This document shows positions 7,922 to 16,357 of a DNA stretch of 34,219 nt, piece after piece. Location of the stretch: NCBI GenBank assembly GCA_026196955.1, contig JAPHTO010000138.1:1-34219 (forward strand), given 5' to 3'. The notes under the pieces were generated by a model. It saw only the letters and a program-made list of their open reading frames with translations. It was not told the DNA's origin and ran no database searches. The position numbers and the translations under genes were made by a program. The DNA is from Colwellia sp. (GTDB lineage Bacteria; Pseudomonadota; Gammaproteobacteria; Enterobacterales; Alteromonadaceae). Position 1 is the first letter of the stretch. Each line of letters starts with the position of its first letter.

Positions 7922-9946
7922 TTACTCACATGGAATAGTTAAATGAAAAATACTACCTTCATCCTCGAAACTGGTGACTTGCATAGTGCCACCAGCACTT
8001 TCAATAAACTGCTTAGCCTCATATACCCCAATACCCATACCAGCATTGCCTTTAGTGGTGTCAAAAGGCTTAAATAAGCGATTTTTAATGAAATCGCTCG
8101 ACATACCGCAGCCATTATCCAAAACGGCTACATGTAAATTATTGGCTATTATTTCTGCTCTGATTTTTACCCAACCGTCATCTGGTGTTGCTTCTTGAGC
8201 ATTCTGCACTAAATGGTTTAATACAGAATAAAAGGTTTCGTCATCAATAACAATTTCAATTTCGACCGATATTTCGAGCGTGACTTGCGGCATGATGACA
8301 TTGCGCTGCTTCGCAACCTTTTCTATTAATTGATTAACACTCGTGGGTTTTTTATTAGACTCGGCAACTTGCTTATTCCGCAATTGGCTCAATACCTTAT
8401 CAAGCCTATCTGTTGCAGAATCAATGGTTTCAAAAACATCATCAATAAAGTCAGGGTTATCGCGGTGTCGTTTAGCATTGGCATTAATCAAGCCTAGCTG
8501 CGCTTGAATATTCTTAAGATCATGAACTAAAAATGCCGACATGCGATGAAAAGCGTCAAATTGCTTAGACTCAGCTAGCCTATCATTGGCTTCATTTAAC
8601 GACATGTAATTACTCAGTTGCTTTGAAATGGCAAATAGCAAATCTCTATCTTCCCAGTTCAATATACTGCGCCCCTTAGGGAGCGCGAGTAAAAAGAAAC
8701 CGCCAACTTGATCATTTTTAAAGATGGGAATAATAATATCTATTTGCTGCTCACGGCAAAATTCAAGATTTAAGTCTAAATTGGGGTAACTATTTTCGAT
8801 ACTGGCATACTCTCGTACATCAATAATCCAACCGTGCTGCTGGCAAAATTCATCTACCGCAGACAAGTAATGTAATTGCCTATTTTCAACGTCTAAATCC
8901 TGCTGATAGACAATCTTATACATGCCAACTGAAACTTTACTTACCAAAGCGCCTTGCTCAATATTTAATGATGAACATATTATTTGTGTCGCCGTCTGAT
9001 AGTAATTATCACTATTAGAATTACTAAGTTGATCGATGGATTTCAACCACTCAAATCGATAATCATACTTGTTAGCAAAAAAGTGTTTAGTAATAAATAC
9101 CTTAACTTCTCGACGTAGTCTCTCGGTTACCAATAAGGCCGCTAATACAGCACCACCTAAAATAATAAAAGCGACGCTAACCACATCTCCCCAAGCGCCA
9201 CCAAAATAATTAATGACATAACCTGCTAGAGCTAACAGCAACAAATACAACCCTGAAATGAGCAACATAGAGCTATAAAAAACCACATCTCTCGAAACAA
9301 AAACATTGACTGACCAGTTTTTAATACGGCGCGTACTCACCAAGATTAATGGCATGCCAACTGCGGTCACAAAACCACGCGCATACCAATAACTAAAGTC
9401 TAGCTGATTGACCAATGCGGCTTGAGCAAAAAGTACAAAGTCAAAAACGGTACTCATCCCTAATGCAATAATTAATGACCATAACGCCCATTTTACTTTA
9501 ACATCCGCGTTGCGATACAGCTGCTCTAGCAGCACCATCAACCACAAATTTAGTAGTAAAAATAAAGAAAATAAGTATTTAGCGCCTTGAGGTTGTGTTA
9601 AAGCTCCTAACCAACATAAGCTTGATAATACAAACCAGGTTAATAAATATTTTTTGATTTTTGGATGGTGAAATGCCGAGCTAATTGAATGAGCATTTGC
9701 CTGCGTACACAAGATTAATAATGACCAAATAGCAAGCTTGAAGGTTTCGATCAAGAGAACTGTTTGCAAAGAAAAACCTTGATCTATTTGTATTGCTGCG
9801 GCCACAGAAGAAGCAAGAACAAAGACACTCCCCAATAAAACCAGACGACCTGACAAGGTTTTATTGCGTGCTGCGAGCAACAATAAGATAAACACTAGAT
9901 AGGCGCAGCCTGCCAACAAATATCCTGAAATGCCAATTAATGCCAT
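7922..9946 (-). CDS. prsK: XrtA/PEP-CTERM-system sensor histidine kinase
   Basis: Membrane histidine kinase of 674 aa. The N-terminal 275 residues form a bundle of about eight hydrophobic helices, the unusual sensory part of PrsK proteins. A GAF-like cytoplasmic domain follows at about 295-450. The dimerisation/phosphoacceptor helix has the H-box FLVHDLKN with H475. The ATPase domain (about 550-672) shows the N-box LNHLVQNAQEA, G1 LDNGCGM and G2 GMGIGVYEAKQF, so the enzyme looks active. It should sense an unknown envelope or intracellular signal and phosphorylate PrsR, which then works with sigma-54 on PEP-CTERM genes. The divergent cassette starting at 10216 is 269 bp away and could share regulation, although nothing in the sequence proves it. 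Confidence 0.9.
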   Translation of the reverse strand: MALIGISGYLLAGCAYLVFILLLLAARNKTLSGRLVLLGSVFVLASSVAAAIQIDQGFSLQTVLLIETFKLAIWSLLILCTQANAHSISSAFHHPKIKKYLLTWFVLSSLCWLGALTQPQGAKYLFSLFLLLNLWLMVLLEQLYRNADVKVKWALWSLIIALGMSTVFDFVLFAQAALVNQLDFSYWYARGFVTAVGMPLILVSTRRIKNWSVNVFVSRDVVFYSSMLLISGLYLLLLALAGYVINYFGGAWGDVVSVAFIILGGAVLAALLVTERLRREVKVFITKHFFANKYDYRFEWLKSIDQLSNSNSDNYYQTATQIICSSLNIEQGALVSKVSVGMYKIVYQQDLDVENRQLHYLSAVDEFCQQHGWIIDVREYASIENSYPNLDLNLEFCREQQIDIIIPIFKNDQVGGFFLLALPKGRSILNWEDRDLLFAISKQLSNYMSLNEANDRLAESKQFDAFHRMSAFLVHDLKNIQAQLGLINANAKRHRDNPDFIDDVFETIDSATDRLDKVLSQLRNKQVAESNKKPTSVNQLIEKVAKQRNVIMPQVTLEISVEIEIVIDDETFYSVLNHLVQNAQEATPDDGWVKIRAEIIANNLHVAVLDNGCGMSSDFIKNRLFKPFDTTKGNAGMGIGVYEAKQFIESAGGTMQVTSFEDEGSIFHLTIPCE

Positions 9947-10121
9947 TAAAACTATTCCTGTTATTATTCTTGTACACGGCTATAGATTTCTTCTATTGTA
10001 CTCACTCAGAAAAGATAATTCGACTAATGTAAGGATTATTTACACATCCATATAAAAATAAAGCTGCAGTGTAATTAAGCCATTGTTTTTTATTAATTAA
10101 AGCAATAAGGCATAAAAAGTG

Positions 10122-10147
10122 CAACTGTAGTTGGATATTGATATAAT
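10122..10147 (+). promoter_or_regulatory. Candidate extended -10 promoter with overlapping palindrome
   Basis: TGATATAAT at 10139-10147 is a perfect extended -10 element, which can work with a weak -35; the -35 region here (TGCAAC at 10120-10125, 16-bp spacing) is poor. The palindrome CAACT-GT-AGTTG at 10122-10133 sits between the -35 and -10, where a repressor or activator could bind. The inferred start near 10154 leaves a leader of about 60 nt before the Tat-protein gene, whose AGGA ribosome site lies at 10204-10207. A second TATAAT at 10185-10190 lacks a suitable -35. Confidence 0.4.
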
Positions 10148-10215
10148 CACCGCTGTTTGTAAAAATAGCTGACAGTCTGTTAGTTATAATAGGTAGTAAG
10201 AAAAGGATTAATAAA

Positions 10216-10845
10216 ATGTTAGAGCAAGATAATAAAACTACGGAGCAGAACAAAACATCTCCAGAAGTGAAGACTTCCGCTACCACGGCAAGACGTAGTT
10301 TTTTAAAGAAAGCAGCGATTGGCGCACCTGTTGTTATTGCTAGCTCAACTAAACCAGCTTGGGGCGCAGCCTGTATGTCTGGCCTTATGTCCGGTAATGT
10401 TTCTAATCATGAACACACATGTGACTTGCAAGGTGGTTTAAGTCATGGCCATTGGAAAGAGCACTGGATAGGTAAGAAAAAACAGCATTTTATAGGCGAT
10501 GATAAAAACAACCCATTAAAGCCAGCATTTGAAGATTACAATAAGCACTACTATGTTAAATATGGGCAAAACTATCATATCTCGCCATACAAAAAGAATT
10601 CCAAGTTAGATGGTGATAAGTTCCAATATTTATTGATTAATGGCACACCATTTCAGCGTGAAATTGTTACCGCACTCATTAGTGCATCCATGATTTCAGC
10701 AACGCCTGCTATCAATGGTTTTTATCCTTATAGCGTTCAAGACGTATTAGATATTTATGATGCCGTAATGGATAACCTCGCTGACGAAACCGAAGTGAAA
10801 GACTTATTGGAAGGTATTCACCAAGGTGCCGTTCAGCCAGATTAA
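10216..10845 (+). CDS. Twin-arginine-signal secreted protein of unknown function (cassette substrate candidate)
   Basis: Protein of 209 aa with a Tat signal peptide. A polar N-terminus is followed by ARRSFLKKAAIGAPVV (R26, R27), a mild hydrophobic core and likely cleavage near A51. The mature part begins with two cysteines (C53 and C69) bracketing a Ser/Gly/Asn-rich loop. A His/Trp-rich GLSHGHWKEHW segment (74-84) and scattered histidines follow, then an amphipathic helical C-terminal half ending GAVQPD. From memory, the C...C-GxWKxHxxxW pattern plus a helical tail resembles a loosely described group of exported bacterial proteins with a GYWKNH-like motif; I cannot confirm this. Folding before export, with possible metal binding, would fit Tat use. 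Its stop codon overlaps the PqqD gene's ATG (TAATG), so it is part of the cassette and the most obvious candidate substrate of the kinase and nucleotidyltransferase. Function unknown. Confidence 0.8.
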   Translation: MLEQDNKTTEQNKTSPEVKTSATTARRSFLKKAAIGAPVVIASSTKPAWGAACMSGLMSGNVSNHEHTCDLQGGLSHGHWKEHWIGKKKQHFIGDDKNNPLKPAFEDYNKHYYVKYGQNYHISPYKKNSKLDGDKFQYLLINGTPFQREIVTALISASMISATPAINGFYPYSVQDVLDIYDAVMDNLADETEVKDLLEGIHQGAVQPD

Positions 10846-11120
10846 TGAAAATAATTAAAGTGGGAAACCTTCTCACTAAGCATTATGATGAACATGTTAT
10901 TGTGTTTGACCCTAATACAGGTCAAACACATTGTCTTGATAGTAATGTTAATGAAGTACTTAACCACCTCCCCACGAATAAACCCTATCAATCATCGCAA
11001 TTAAAACAATTCTTTATGCAAGATTGTGCTAATGATGAAAAAACAATGCTAAACGATTATATTCAGGATATGATTGATAACCTCTTACAGTTAAAATTAA
11101 TTCGCGCTTATTCATTGTAA
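10845..11120 (+). CDS. PqqD-like peptide chaperone (HPr-rel-A system type)
   Basis: Small protein of 91 aa with the PqqD/RRE fold pattern: beta-strand HVIVFDPNTGQTHCLDSNVNEVLNHL, where a short beta region is followed by the conserved D/N and Val/Leu helix, and then an acidic C-terminal helical pair. PqqD proteins bind precursor peptides and present them to modifying enzymes. Here the neighbours are an HprK-like kinase and a nucleotidyltransferase instead of a radical SAM enzyme. This grouping is what I remember as the 'HPr-rel-A system' family annotation. The ATG overlaps the preceding stop by one base, so translation is probably coupled to the Tat protein. A conserved role in substrate recognition is likely; the substrate is inferred only. 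Confidence 0.75.
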   Translation: MKIIKVGNLLTKHYDEHVIVFDPNTGQTHCLDSNVNEVLNHLPTNKPYQSSQLKQFFMQDCANDEKTMLNDYIQDMIDNLLQLKLIRAYSL

Positions 11121-11167
11121 AAACGATTACATGCACGTTGAATTAATAAAATAATAATCAATCTATC

Positions 11168-12085
11168 GTGTCGACAAAAACAACACTCAATAGCCTAAAC
11201 GCCTATGAAATTTCTCAACAATTAAGAAATGATGGCTTAGTGGTCGCTGTTGGCCCGTTTGTTTTTTGCATCAAATCTTCTCTCGCCAGTATAGCTAACA
11301 ATGTACAAAGAATTTATGGCGATTTTCAACTGCTAAGCCACCATGATTTAATTGATTTTTATGTTTCAATCAAAAAGCCTAAGGGCTTACGGCGCTTTAT
11401 TAAACCGCAAATTAACTTTTATTGTGATGATTACAGCCCTTTCTTACCCTTGCCTGCAAGCCAAGCCTTTCCATTATTAGAGTGGGGAATGAACTGGTGT
11501 ATAGCACAACATGCTCATCATCATTTGCTATTGCACAGCGCAGTTTTAGAGAAAAATGGCAAATCGGTGATCTTACCCGCACAATCAGGCTCGGGCAAAA
11601 GTACACTTTGTGCATTATTAGCATTAAATGGTTGGCGTTTACTGTCTGATGAAATGGCTTTAATCGATTTAAAAAGCAATCAGCTACACGCCTTAGCTCG
11701 ACCAATTAGCCTTAAAAATGAATCCATTAATATCATCCAACAGCAAAATTGTGAAACAATTTTCGGTGAAATCGTTGATGACACCAACAAAGGTACCATT
11801 AGCCATTTAAAACCTTCAAAAGTTAGCGTGCAGCAAGTTGAAAATACAGTGGCGCCTTATGCAATAGTATTCCCAAAATATCAAGCCAAGCAGCCAATAC
11901 AGGTTAATGCCACAGATAAAGCAACCGCTTTTATGGGTGTTATCGAAAATAGCTTCAATTATTCTATTTTGGCTGAAGCGGGCTTCAAGGCTGTGAGCCA
12001 GCTGATTGATAGCACCCAATGCCATACGCTTACTTACAGCAGTACAGAAGAGGTTTTAGCTTTTTTTGAGGAGTTAGCTCATTAA
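11168..12085 (+). CDS. HprK-related kinase A
   Basis: Protein of 305 aa related to the C-terminal catalytic half of HPr serine kinase/phosphorylase. Walker A is PAQSGSGKST at 137-146, preceded by the HprK-like LLLHSAVLEKNGK strand region (H123). LLSDEMALI (158-166) occupies the position of the HprK acidic pair. The N-terminal 100 residues are unlike the HprK sensory domain and instead fit the small family of HprK-related kinase A proteins. It starts with GTG at 11168, 47 bp after the pqqD-like gene, with no strong ribosome site, so a longer or shorter start is possible. No HPr or other PTS gene is in the window, so the phosphoacceptor is probably a peptide or exported protein encoded in the cassette. 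Kinase activity is inferred from intact motifs. Confidence 0.85.
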   Translation: MSTKTTLNSLNAYEISQQLRNDGLVVAVGPFVFCIKSSLASIANNVQRIYGDFQLLSHHDLIDFYVSIKKPKGLRRFIKPQINFYCDDYSPFLPLPASQAFPLLEWGMNWCIAQHAHHHLLLHSAVLEKNGKSVILPAQSGSGKSTLCALLALNGWRLLSDEMALIDLKSNQLHALARPISLKNESINIIQQQNCETIFGEIVDDTNKGTISHLKPSKVSVQQVENTVAPYAIVFPKYQAKQPIQVNATDKATAFMGVIENSFNYSILAEAGFKAVSQLIDSTQCHTLTYSSTEEVLAFFEELAH

Positions 12086-12086
12086 T

Positions 12087-13241
12087 ATGCATACTTCCCT
12101 GCTCATTCAAGTGTTACAAGAGCCAACAATCATTAAACGTTTTACCGCTAAAGACTGGAACTTATTACTGCGCCAAGCAAGCAGCGCTAAAATGCTGGCA
12201 CGTCTTGCATACAGTTTTAAGGCCGACAATTTAACCGATTTTATTCCCAATAAAATATTGAACCACGTCAACGCTGAACAAGTTAAAGTTGCTCATTTAC
12301 ACACTCAAGTACGCCAAGAAGTAGAAGCGCTAAACCAGTTATTTAATAAACTTGCAATCAAAGCGATTTACTTAAAAGGTACCGCTTATTTACTTGCCAA
12401 TTTACCTTTAGCTCAGGGGCGCTTTTTTTCTGATATCGATATTTTACTTAACCAAGATGAGATTGCTAAAGTAGAAGTAGCCCTAAAATGCCAAGGCTGG
12501 AAGTCACAGAAAACTGACGATCACGATCAGGCTTATTATCGTAATTACATGCATGAAATTCCACCTATGCAGCACATCATGCGGGGGACTGTGATAGATA
12601 TTCATCACAATATTTTGCCCGTCTGTAATGACAATACCATAGATATCAATTTATTAACTGCCGACGCATTAAAGCTTGATGATAGCAGCCTACAAAGTAC
12701 TGTATTGTCCCCAGCTGCCATGTTCTTGCATAGCGCAATACATTTGTTTCATGAAGGTGAATTAGAGCAAGGATTAAGAGGATTATCAGATCTTGATATT
12801 TTGTTAGGCTATTTTGAAGAAAGCGAAACGAACTTTAGCCAACAACTCATTCATTTGGCCGAGCAAATCAATCAACAACAATCATTATTTTACGCTTGGC
12901 GCTACCTAGCAAAAATACTCAATAGAAAACTCTCTAAAACAGCACAAGCATTTGTCGATAATTACCAAGAACAAACCTCTAACTTGGCAACCATTGATTT
13001 TATCTACACTAACTTATTCACAGCCCATCACAGTACCACAACGTCGTGGCGCTTTACCCTAGCAGCACAACTAGCTTATTGGCGTGGCCACCTGCTTAGA
13101 ATGCCGCTTCGCCTGCTTATTCCTCATTTGTTAAAAAAGTCATGGTTACAGTTAACTGAGCTAACTAAAAAAGAGCCAATAACAATGAATAAAGTAAATG
13201 CTCTCGATCCTAGATTTCATCAAATTGACGAAGAAAAATAA
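12087..13241 (+). CDS. Family-5 nucleotidyltransferase (NTP_transf_5-like)
   Basis: Protein of 384 aa with the pol-beta-type nucleotidyltransferase core. YLKGTAYLL (95-103) is followed by QGRFFSDIDILL (110-121), which contains the two metal-binding aspartates D116 and D118. A third acidic residue probably lies in VIDIHHNILP (D171). The C-terminal half is helical and of unknown function. It begins one base after the kinase stop, so the two are cotranscribed. Similar nucleotidyltransferases accompany HprK-like kinases in some peptide-tailoring clusters, where a nucleotide or a sugar/phosphate group may be attached. Substrate and nucleotide are unknown. Signs of activity are good (all acidic residues present); the alternative is an antitoxin- or resistance-type NTase, but the context argues against that. 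Confidence 0.8.
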   Translation: MHTSLLIQVLQEPTIIKRFTAKDWNLLLRQASSAKMLARLAYSFKADNLTDFIPNKILNHVNAEQVKVAHLHTQVRQEVEALNQLFNKLAIKAIYLKGTAYLLANLPLAQGRFFSDIDILLNQDEIAKVEVALKCQGWKSQKTDDHDQAYYRNYMHEIPPMQHIMRGTVIDIHHNILPVCNDNTIDINLLTADALKLDDSSLQSTVLSPAAMFLHSAIHLFHEGELEQGLRGLSDLDILLGYFEESETNFSQQLIHLAEQINQQQSLFYAWRYLAKILNRKLSKTAQAFVDNYQEQTSNLATIDFIYTNLFTAHHSTTTSWRFTLAAQLAYWRGHLLRMPLRLLIPHLLKKSWLQLTELTKKEPITMNKVNALDPRFHQIDEEK

Positions 13242-13287
13242 CTAACCTCAACCTCTGATTGAAGCAAAAAACTCGCTTGCTCACACC

Positions 13288-16200
13288 TTATCGCTTATCT
13301 AATGCTTTATCTCTCACAAAGCTATGTTCTTGCTCATTTCGGGTAAAGAGTTGTGTCAGCACTGGCACCAGTAAAAAGCTCGATATTGCCGACACACATA
13401 AGCCAGAAATAAGCACAACACCTAAAGGTTGCCACAAACCACCGCCGAGAATAGTTAACGGTAATAGGCCAACAATCGTGGTAAGTGTGGTGAGTAATAT
13501 CGGAGTAAATCGAGTAACACTCGCGCTTAAAATGGCATCTAAGGTATCGAAGCCACCAATAATATTTCTATTGGTGGTATCGATGAGAATAATGGCATTG
13601 TTCACCACAATACCAAATAAACTGATCAAACCAATAAAAGCCATCATAGAGAATGATAAGCCAGTAAAGTACAAGCCAATCACCGAGCCTGCCATCGCAA
13701 AAGGAATAGAGCTAAAAATAATAATAGGCTGCAAAAAGGATTTAAATTGTAAAACGAGCACACCAAAAATACCAATAGCGGTAATAATCATAATTTGTGC
13801 TAAGCCAGCAAAAGACTCTTGTCTTGACTCTTCCTCTCCCCCCAAAGAAAAATACATTCCCTGTGGCAAAGAAGCCTGTTGTAGGTAATCAACCATTTGT
13901 GTGGTTAACTCATTCACGGAATAGCCTTTTGCAGCATCCGCCGACACTTTCGCCATACGTAATTTTTGATAGTGAAAGAAGTCTGTTTTACCTTTTTTCA
14001 GCTCCAGTGTCGCAATTTGACTTAAAGGGATATCTTCCCCTTGATGATTATTAATATAAATATCAGCTAAACCATCAACATCCGGATTGCTTTTGCGCAC
14101 CACAATAGGGTAATCCTCGCCATTGTCATCATTAAAGCGACCGACATCTGTGCCTGAAAGCACTGTTTTTAAGGTATTGTCTAAGGTGTTGATATCAACA
14201 CCACTCAAGCCGGCTTGATCATAATTAATATTAAGGGCTAGCTCGGTATTCGCTAATCCAATAGGGTTGTCTATATTTACAATCCCTTGCGTTTCAGCCA
14301 TTTTTGCAGCTAAATCATTGGCAACTTTTTCTAAATCATCTAAAGATTCACTCATTAACCGTATAGAAATAGGCTGATCGGTAACGGGACCTTGAGTAAA
14401 TTCTTTTACCTTAATATTAGCTTGTGGCCAGCTTGAAAACTCATCACGAAGTGCATTGACTAACTCTGTTGCTTCTATAGCATCATATTTTTCTAGCACG
14501 ACTAATATTTGCCCGAAAGTCACACGGCCACGTTTGGGTATTTCATTGTAATAAATACGCGGATTGGAATTACCAACGTTTAATGCAGTTTTTGCTACTA
14601 ATGGCTGTTTTTCTACATGTTCAGCAACTTGCTTTGTTATCTTATCCGTATGAGCAAGCGACGAGTTCACCGGAGTTTCCACATCAATTAATATCATTGG
14701 TTTTTCTGCTCGAGGGAATAAGCTCACCCCCACTTCACCAAATAATGACAACATAATAAATAAACAAACAGCTGCCACTGCAATAACCAACCACCTAAAT
14801 GCCAACACTTTTTGTAAAAAACGCTGATAAACACCTTCAGCAAAAGCATTAACGTAATGCTGTAAGGTTTTAAATTTTGAAGGCTTTAGCGTAAAAAAAT
14901 GACTCGCAATGAGGGGAGTTAAGGTTAACGCAATCAATAGTGAGGCTAATAGCACAAAAACCACGGTAACAGGCATAGAGCGAATAAAATCACCAGTGCT
15001 ACTGTTTAACATCAACATAGGTAAAAAAGCCAACATAGTGGTAATCGTTCCACTAGTAACCGCCCAGCCGACTCTACCTGTACCAACCTTTGCTGCTTCA
15101 TTTAAATTTGAACAATAGCGTTTTTCTCGATGAATGCTCTCAGTCACCACAATGGCATTATCAACCAGTAAACCTAACGCGATAATTAAACCAACAATAG
15201 ACATTTGCTGTAAACCAAAACCAGCAAAATCTAACCAGCCAATGGCAATTAAAAAGGATAAAGGTATGGCGGCAATAACAACCAGAGACTCACGCACACC
15301 TAAAAATAATAATGCCAGTAAACCCACTAATATTAACCCTTGGCCAAGGTTTTCAAAAAAGCCATTAACCCGAGTTTCAACACTCTCCGCTTGCTGAAAA
15401 ATAACCTCAAGTTTCATTTGCGCTGGCAAACTCTTCCTAAACGCCTCTATTTCAGCGTTCATTTGCTTAGTAAGCGAGAAAATATTTGTTCCTGAGCGTT
15501 GCTCTGCGGTAATAAAAATAACAGGGCGCTTATCATAGTAAGCCAAATAGCTTGGCTCTCTATCAGCAAAGGCTACCGTAGCGACATCTTTTAGCCGTAA
15601 AATAAAATCATCATTAGACACCACGACTGTCTCGGCTAAATCGGTAATATTGTCAAAATTACCACTGCTTTTAACATTAAAACGGCGTGTATTGGCATCA
15701 ACAAAACCTGGGGCAATATTCACTGCTCGCCCTTGCAAAACAGTATTAATATCAATAACAGAAATTCCGTAGTGTTGTAAAAGATCTAGGTTTAAATCAA
15801 TAGCAACAATTTGTTGTGGATAACCCCAGATATCGGCTTTTCTCAAGCTAGCGATAGTCTCTAAACGCTTCTCTAACTGTTTAGCGTAAAACTCTGTTGC
15901 TTTATAATCGTTAGGCTCACTCCACAAAGCAAGCTGCATAATCGCGACACTGCTTGGCGTAGCTTTTAACACGAGCAGTTGCTGGATTCCTATCGGCAAA
16001 TCAGGTTTTACCGTGGCAATAGCTTGCTTGATTTTGTTAAAGGAAGCTTCTGCATCAGTGCCATAAATAAAAGTAATCGTTATTCTGGCAGCACCATTAC
16101 GCACTGCTGATTCAATTTTTTTGATGTTAGCAATATCTGCAATTTCTTCTTCAAGAATATCGACAACAAGCGTTTCAATATCGCTAGGAGAAGCGCCAGG

Positions 16201-16353
16201 ATATATAACCTCAACAAGCGTTATTGGCAGATCAAACTGGGGATCTTCTGAACGTGGCATATTTAAGTATGACACTATGCCCACCAAAACCAATAAGGTA
16301 ACAATAGTTATCGTAAACTGGGCATTTTTAATTGCTAAGCTAGGCAGTTTCAT
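13288..16353 (-). CDS. RND efflux transporter permease (HAE1/AcrB-like)
   Basis: Inner-membrane proton-driven transporter of 1021 aa, the usual size. The first membrane helix is near 10-30, followed by the signature MPRSEDPQF. A large periplasmic porter domain leads to a cluster of membrane helices at about 335-480. The proton-relay helix contains GLLVDNAIVVTES (D398), with Asn after the Asp instead of the second Asp of AcrB, as seen in a common subgroup. A second porter loop and final helix cluster include GIVVNNAIILID. It works with the periplasmic adaptor encoded immediately upstream (start 4 bp after its stop) to pump out drugs, detergents or metabolites. No outer-membrane factor or regulator is nearby, so a shared TolC-like channel is likely. 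It is convergent with the NTase gene. The substrate cannot be predicted. Confidence 0.9.
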   Translation of the reverse strand: MKLPSLAIKNAQFTITIVTLLVLVGIVSYLNMPRSEDPQFDLPITLVEVIYPGASPSDIETLVVDILEEEIADIANIKKIESAVRNGAARITITFIYGTDAEASFNKIKQAIATVKPDLPIGIQQLLVLKATPSSVAIMQLALWSEPNDYKATEFYAKQLEKRLETIASLRKADIWGYPQQIVAIDLNLDLLQHYGISVIDINTVLQGRAVNIAPGFVDANTRRFNVKSSGNFDNITDLAETVVVSNDDFILRLKDVATVAFADREPSYLAYYDKRPVIFITAEQRSGTNIFSLTKQMNAEIEAFRKSLPAQMKLEVIFQQAESVETRVNGFFENLGQGLILVGLLALLFLGVRESLVVIAAIPLSFLIAIGWLDFAGFGLQQMSIVGLIIALGLLVDNAIVVTESIHREKRYCSNLNEAAKVGTGRVGWAVTSGTITTMLAFLPMLMLNSSTGDFIRSMPVTVVFVLLASLLIALTLTPLIASHFFTLKPSKFKTLQHYVNAFAEGVYQRFLQKVLAFRWLVIAVAAVCLFIMLSLFGEVGVSLFPRAEKPMILIDVETPVNSSLAHTDKITKQVAEHVEKQPLVAKTALNVGNSNPRIYYNEIPKRGRVTFGQILVVLEKYDAIEATELVNALRDEFSSWPQANIKVKEFTQGPVTDQPISIRLMSESLDDLEKVANDLAAKMAETQGIVNIDNPIGLANTELALNINYDQAGLSGVDINTLDNTLKTVLSGTDVGRFNDDNGEDYPIVVRKSNPDVDGLADIYINNHQGEDIPLSQIATLELKKGKTDFFHYQKLRMAKVSADAAKGYSVNELTTQMVDYLQQASLPQGMYFSLGGEEESRQESFAGLAQIMIITAIGIFGVLVLQFKSFLQPIIIFSSIPFAMAGSVIGLYFTGLSFSMMAFIGLISLFGIVVNNAIILIDTTNRNIIGGFDTLDAILSASVTRFTPILLTTLTTIVGLLPLTILGGGLWQPLGVVLISGLCVSAISSFLLVPVLTQLFTRNEQEHSFVRDKALDKR

Positions 16354-16357
16354 CAGC

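Noticed and set aside
10002..10286. 94-codon - strand frame between prsK and the Tat protein gene
   Set aside because: It overlaps the clear start and Tat signal of the + strand gene and has no family-like features.
13259..13888. Long + strand frame opposite the RND permease
   Set aside because: It is antisense to conserved RND sequence; its Pro/Ile/Lys-rich product is a shadow of codon usage.
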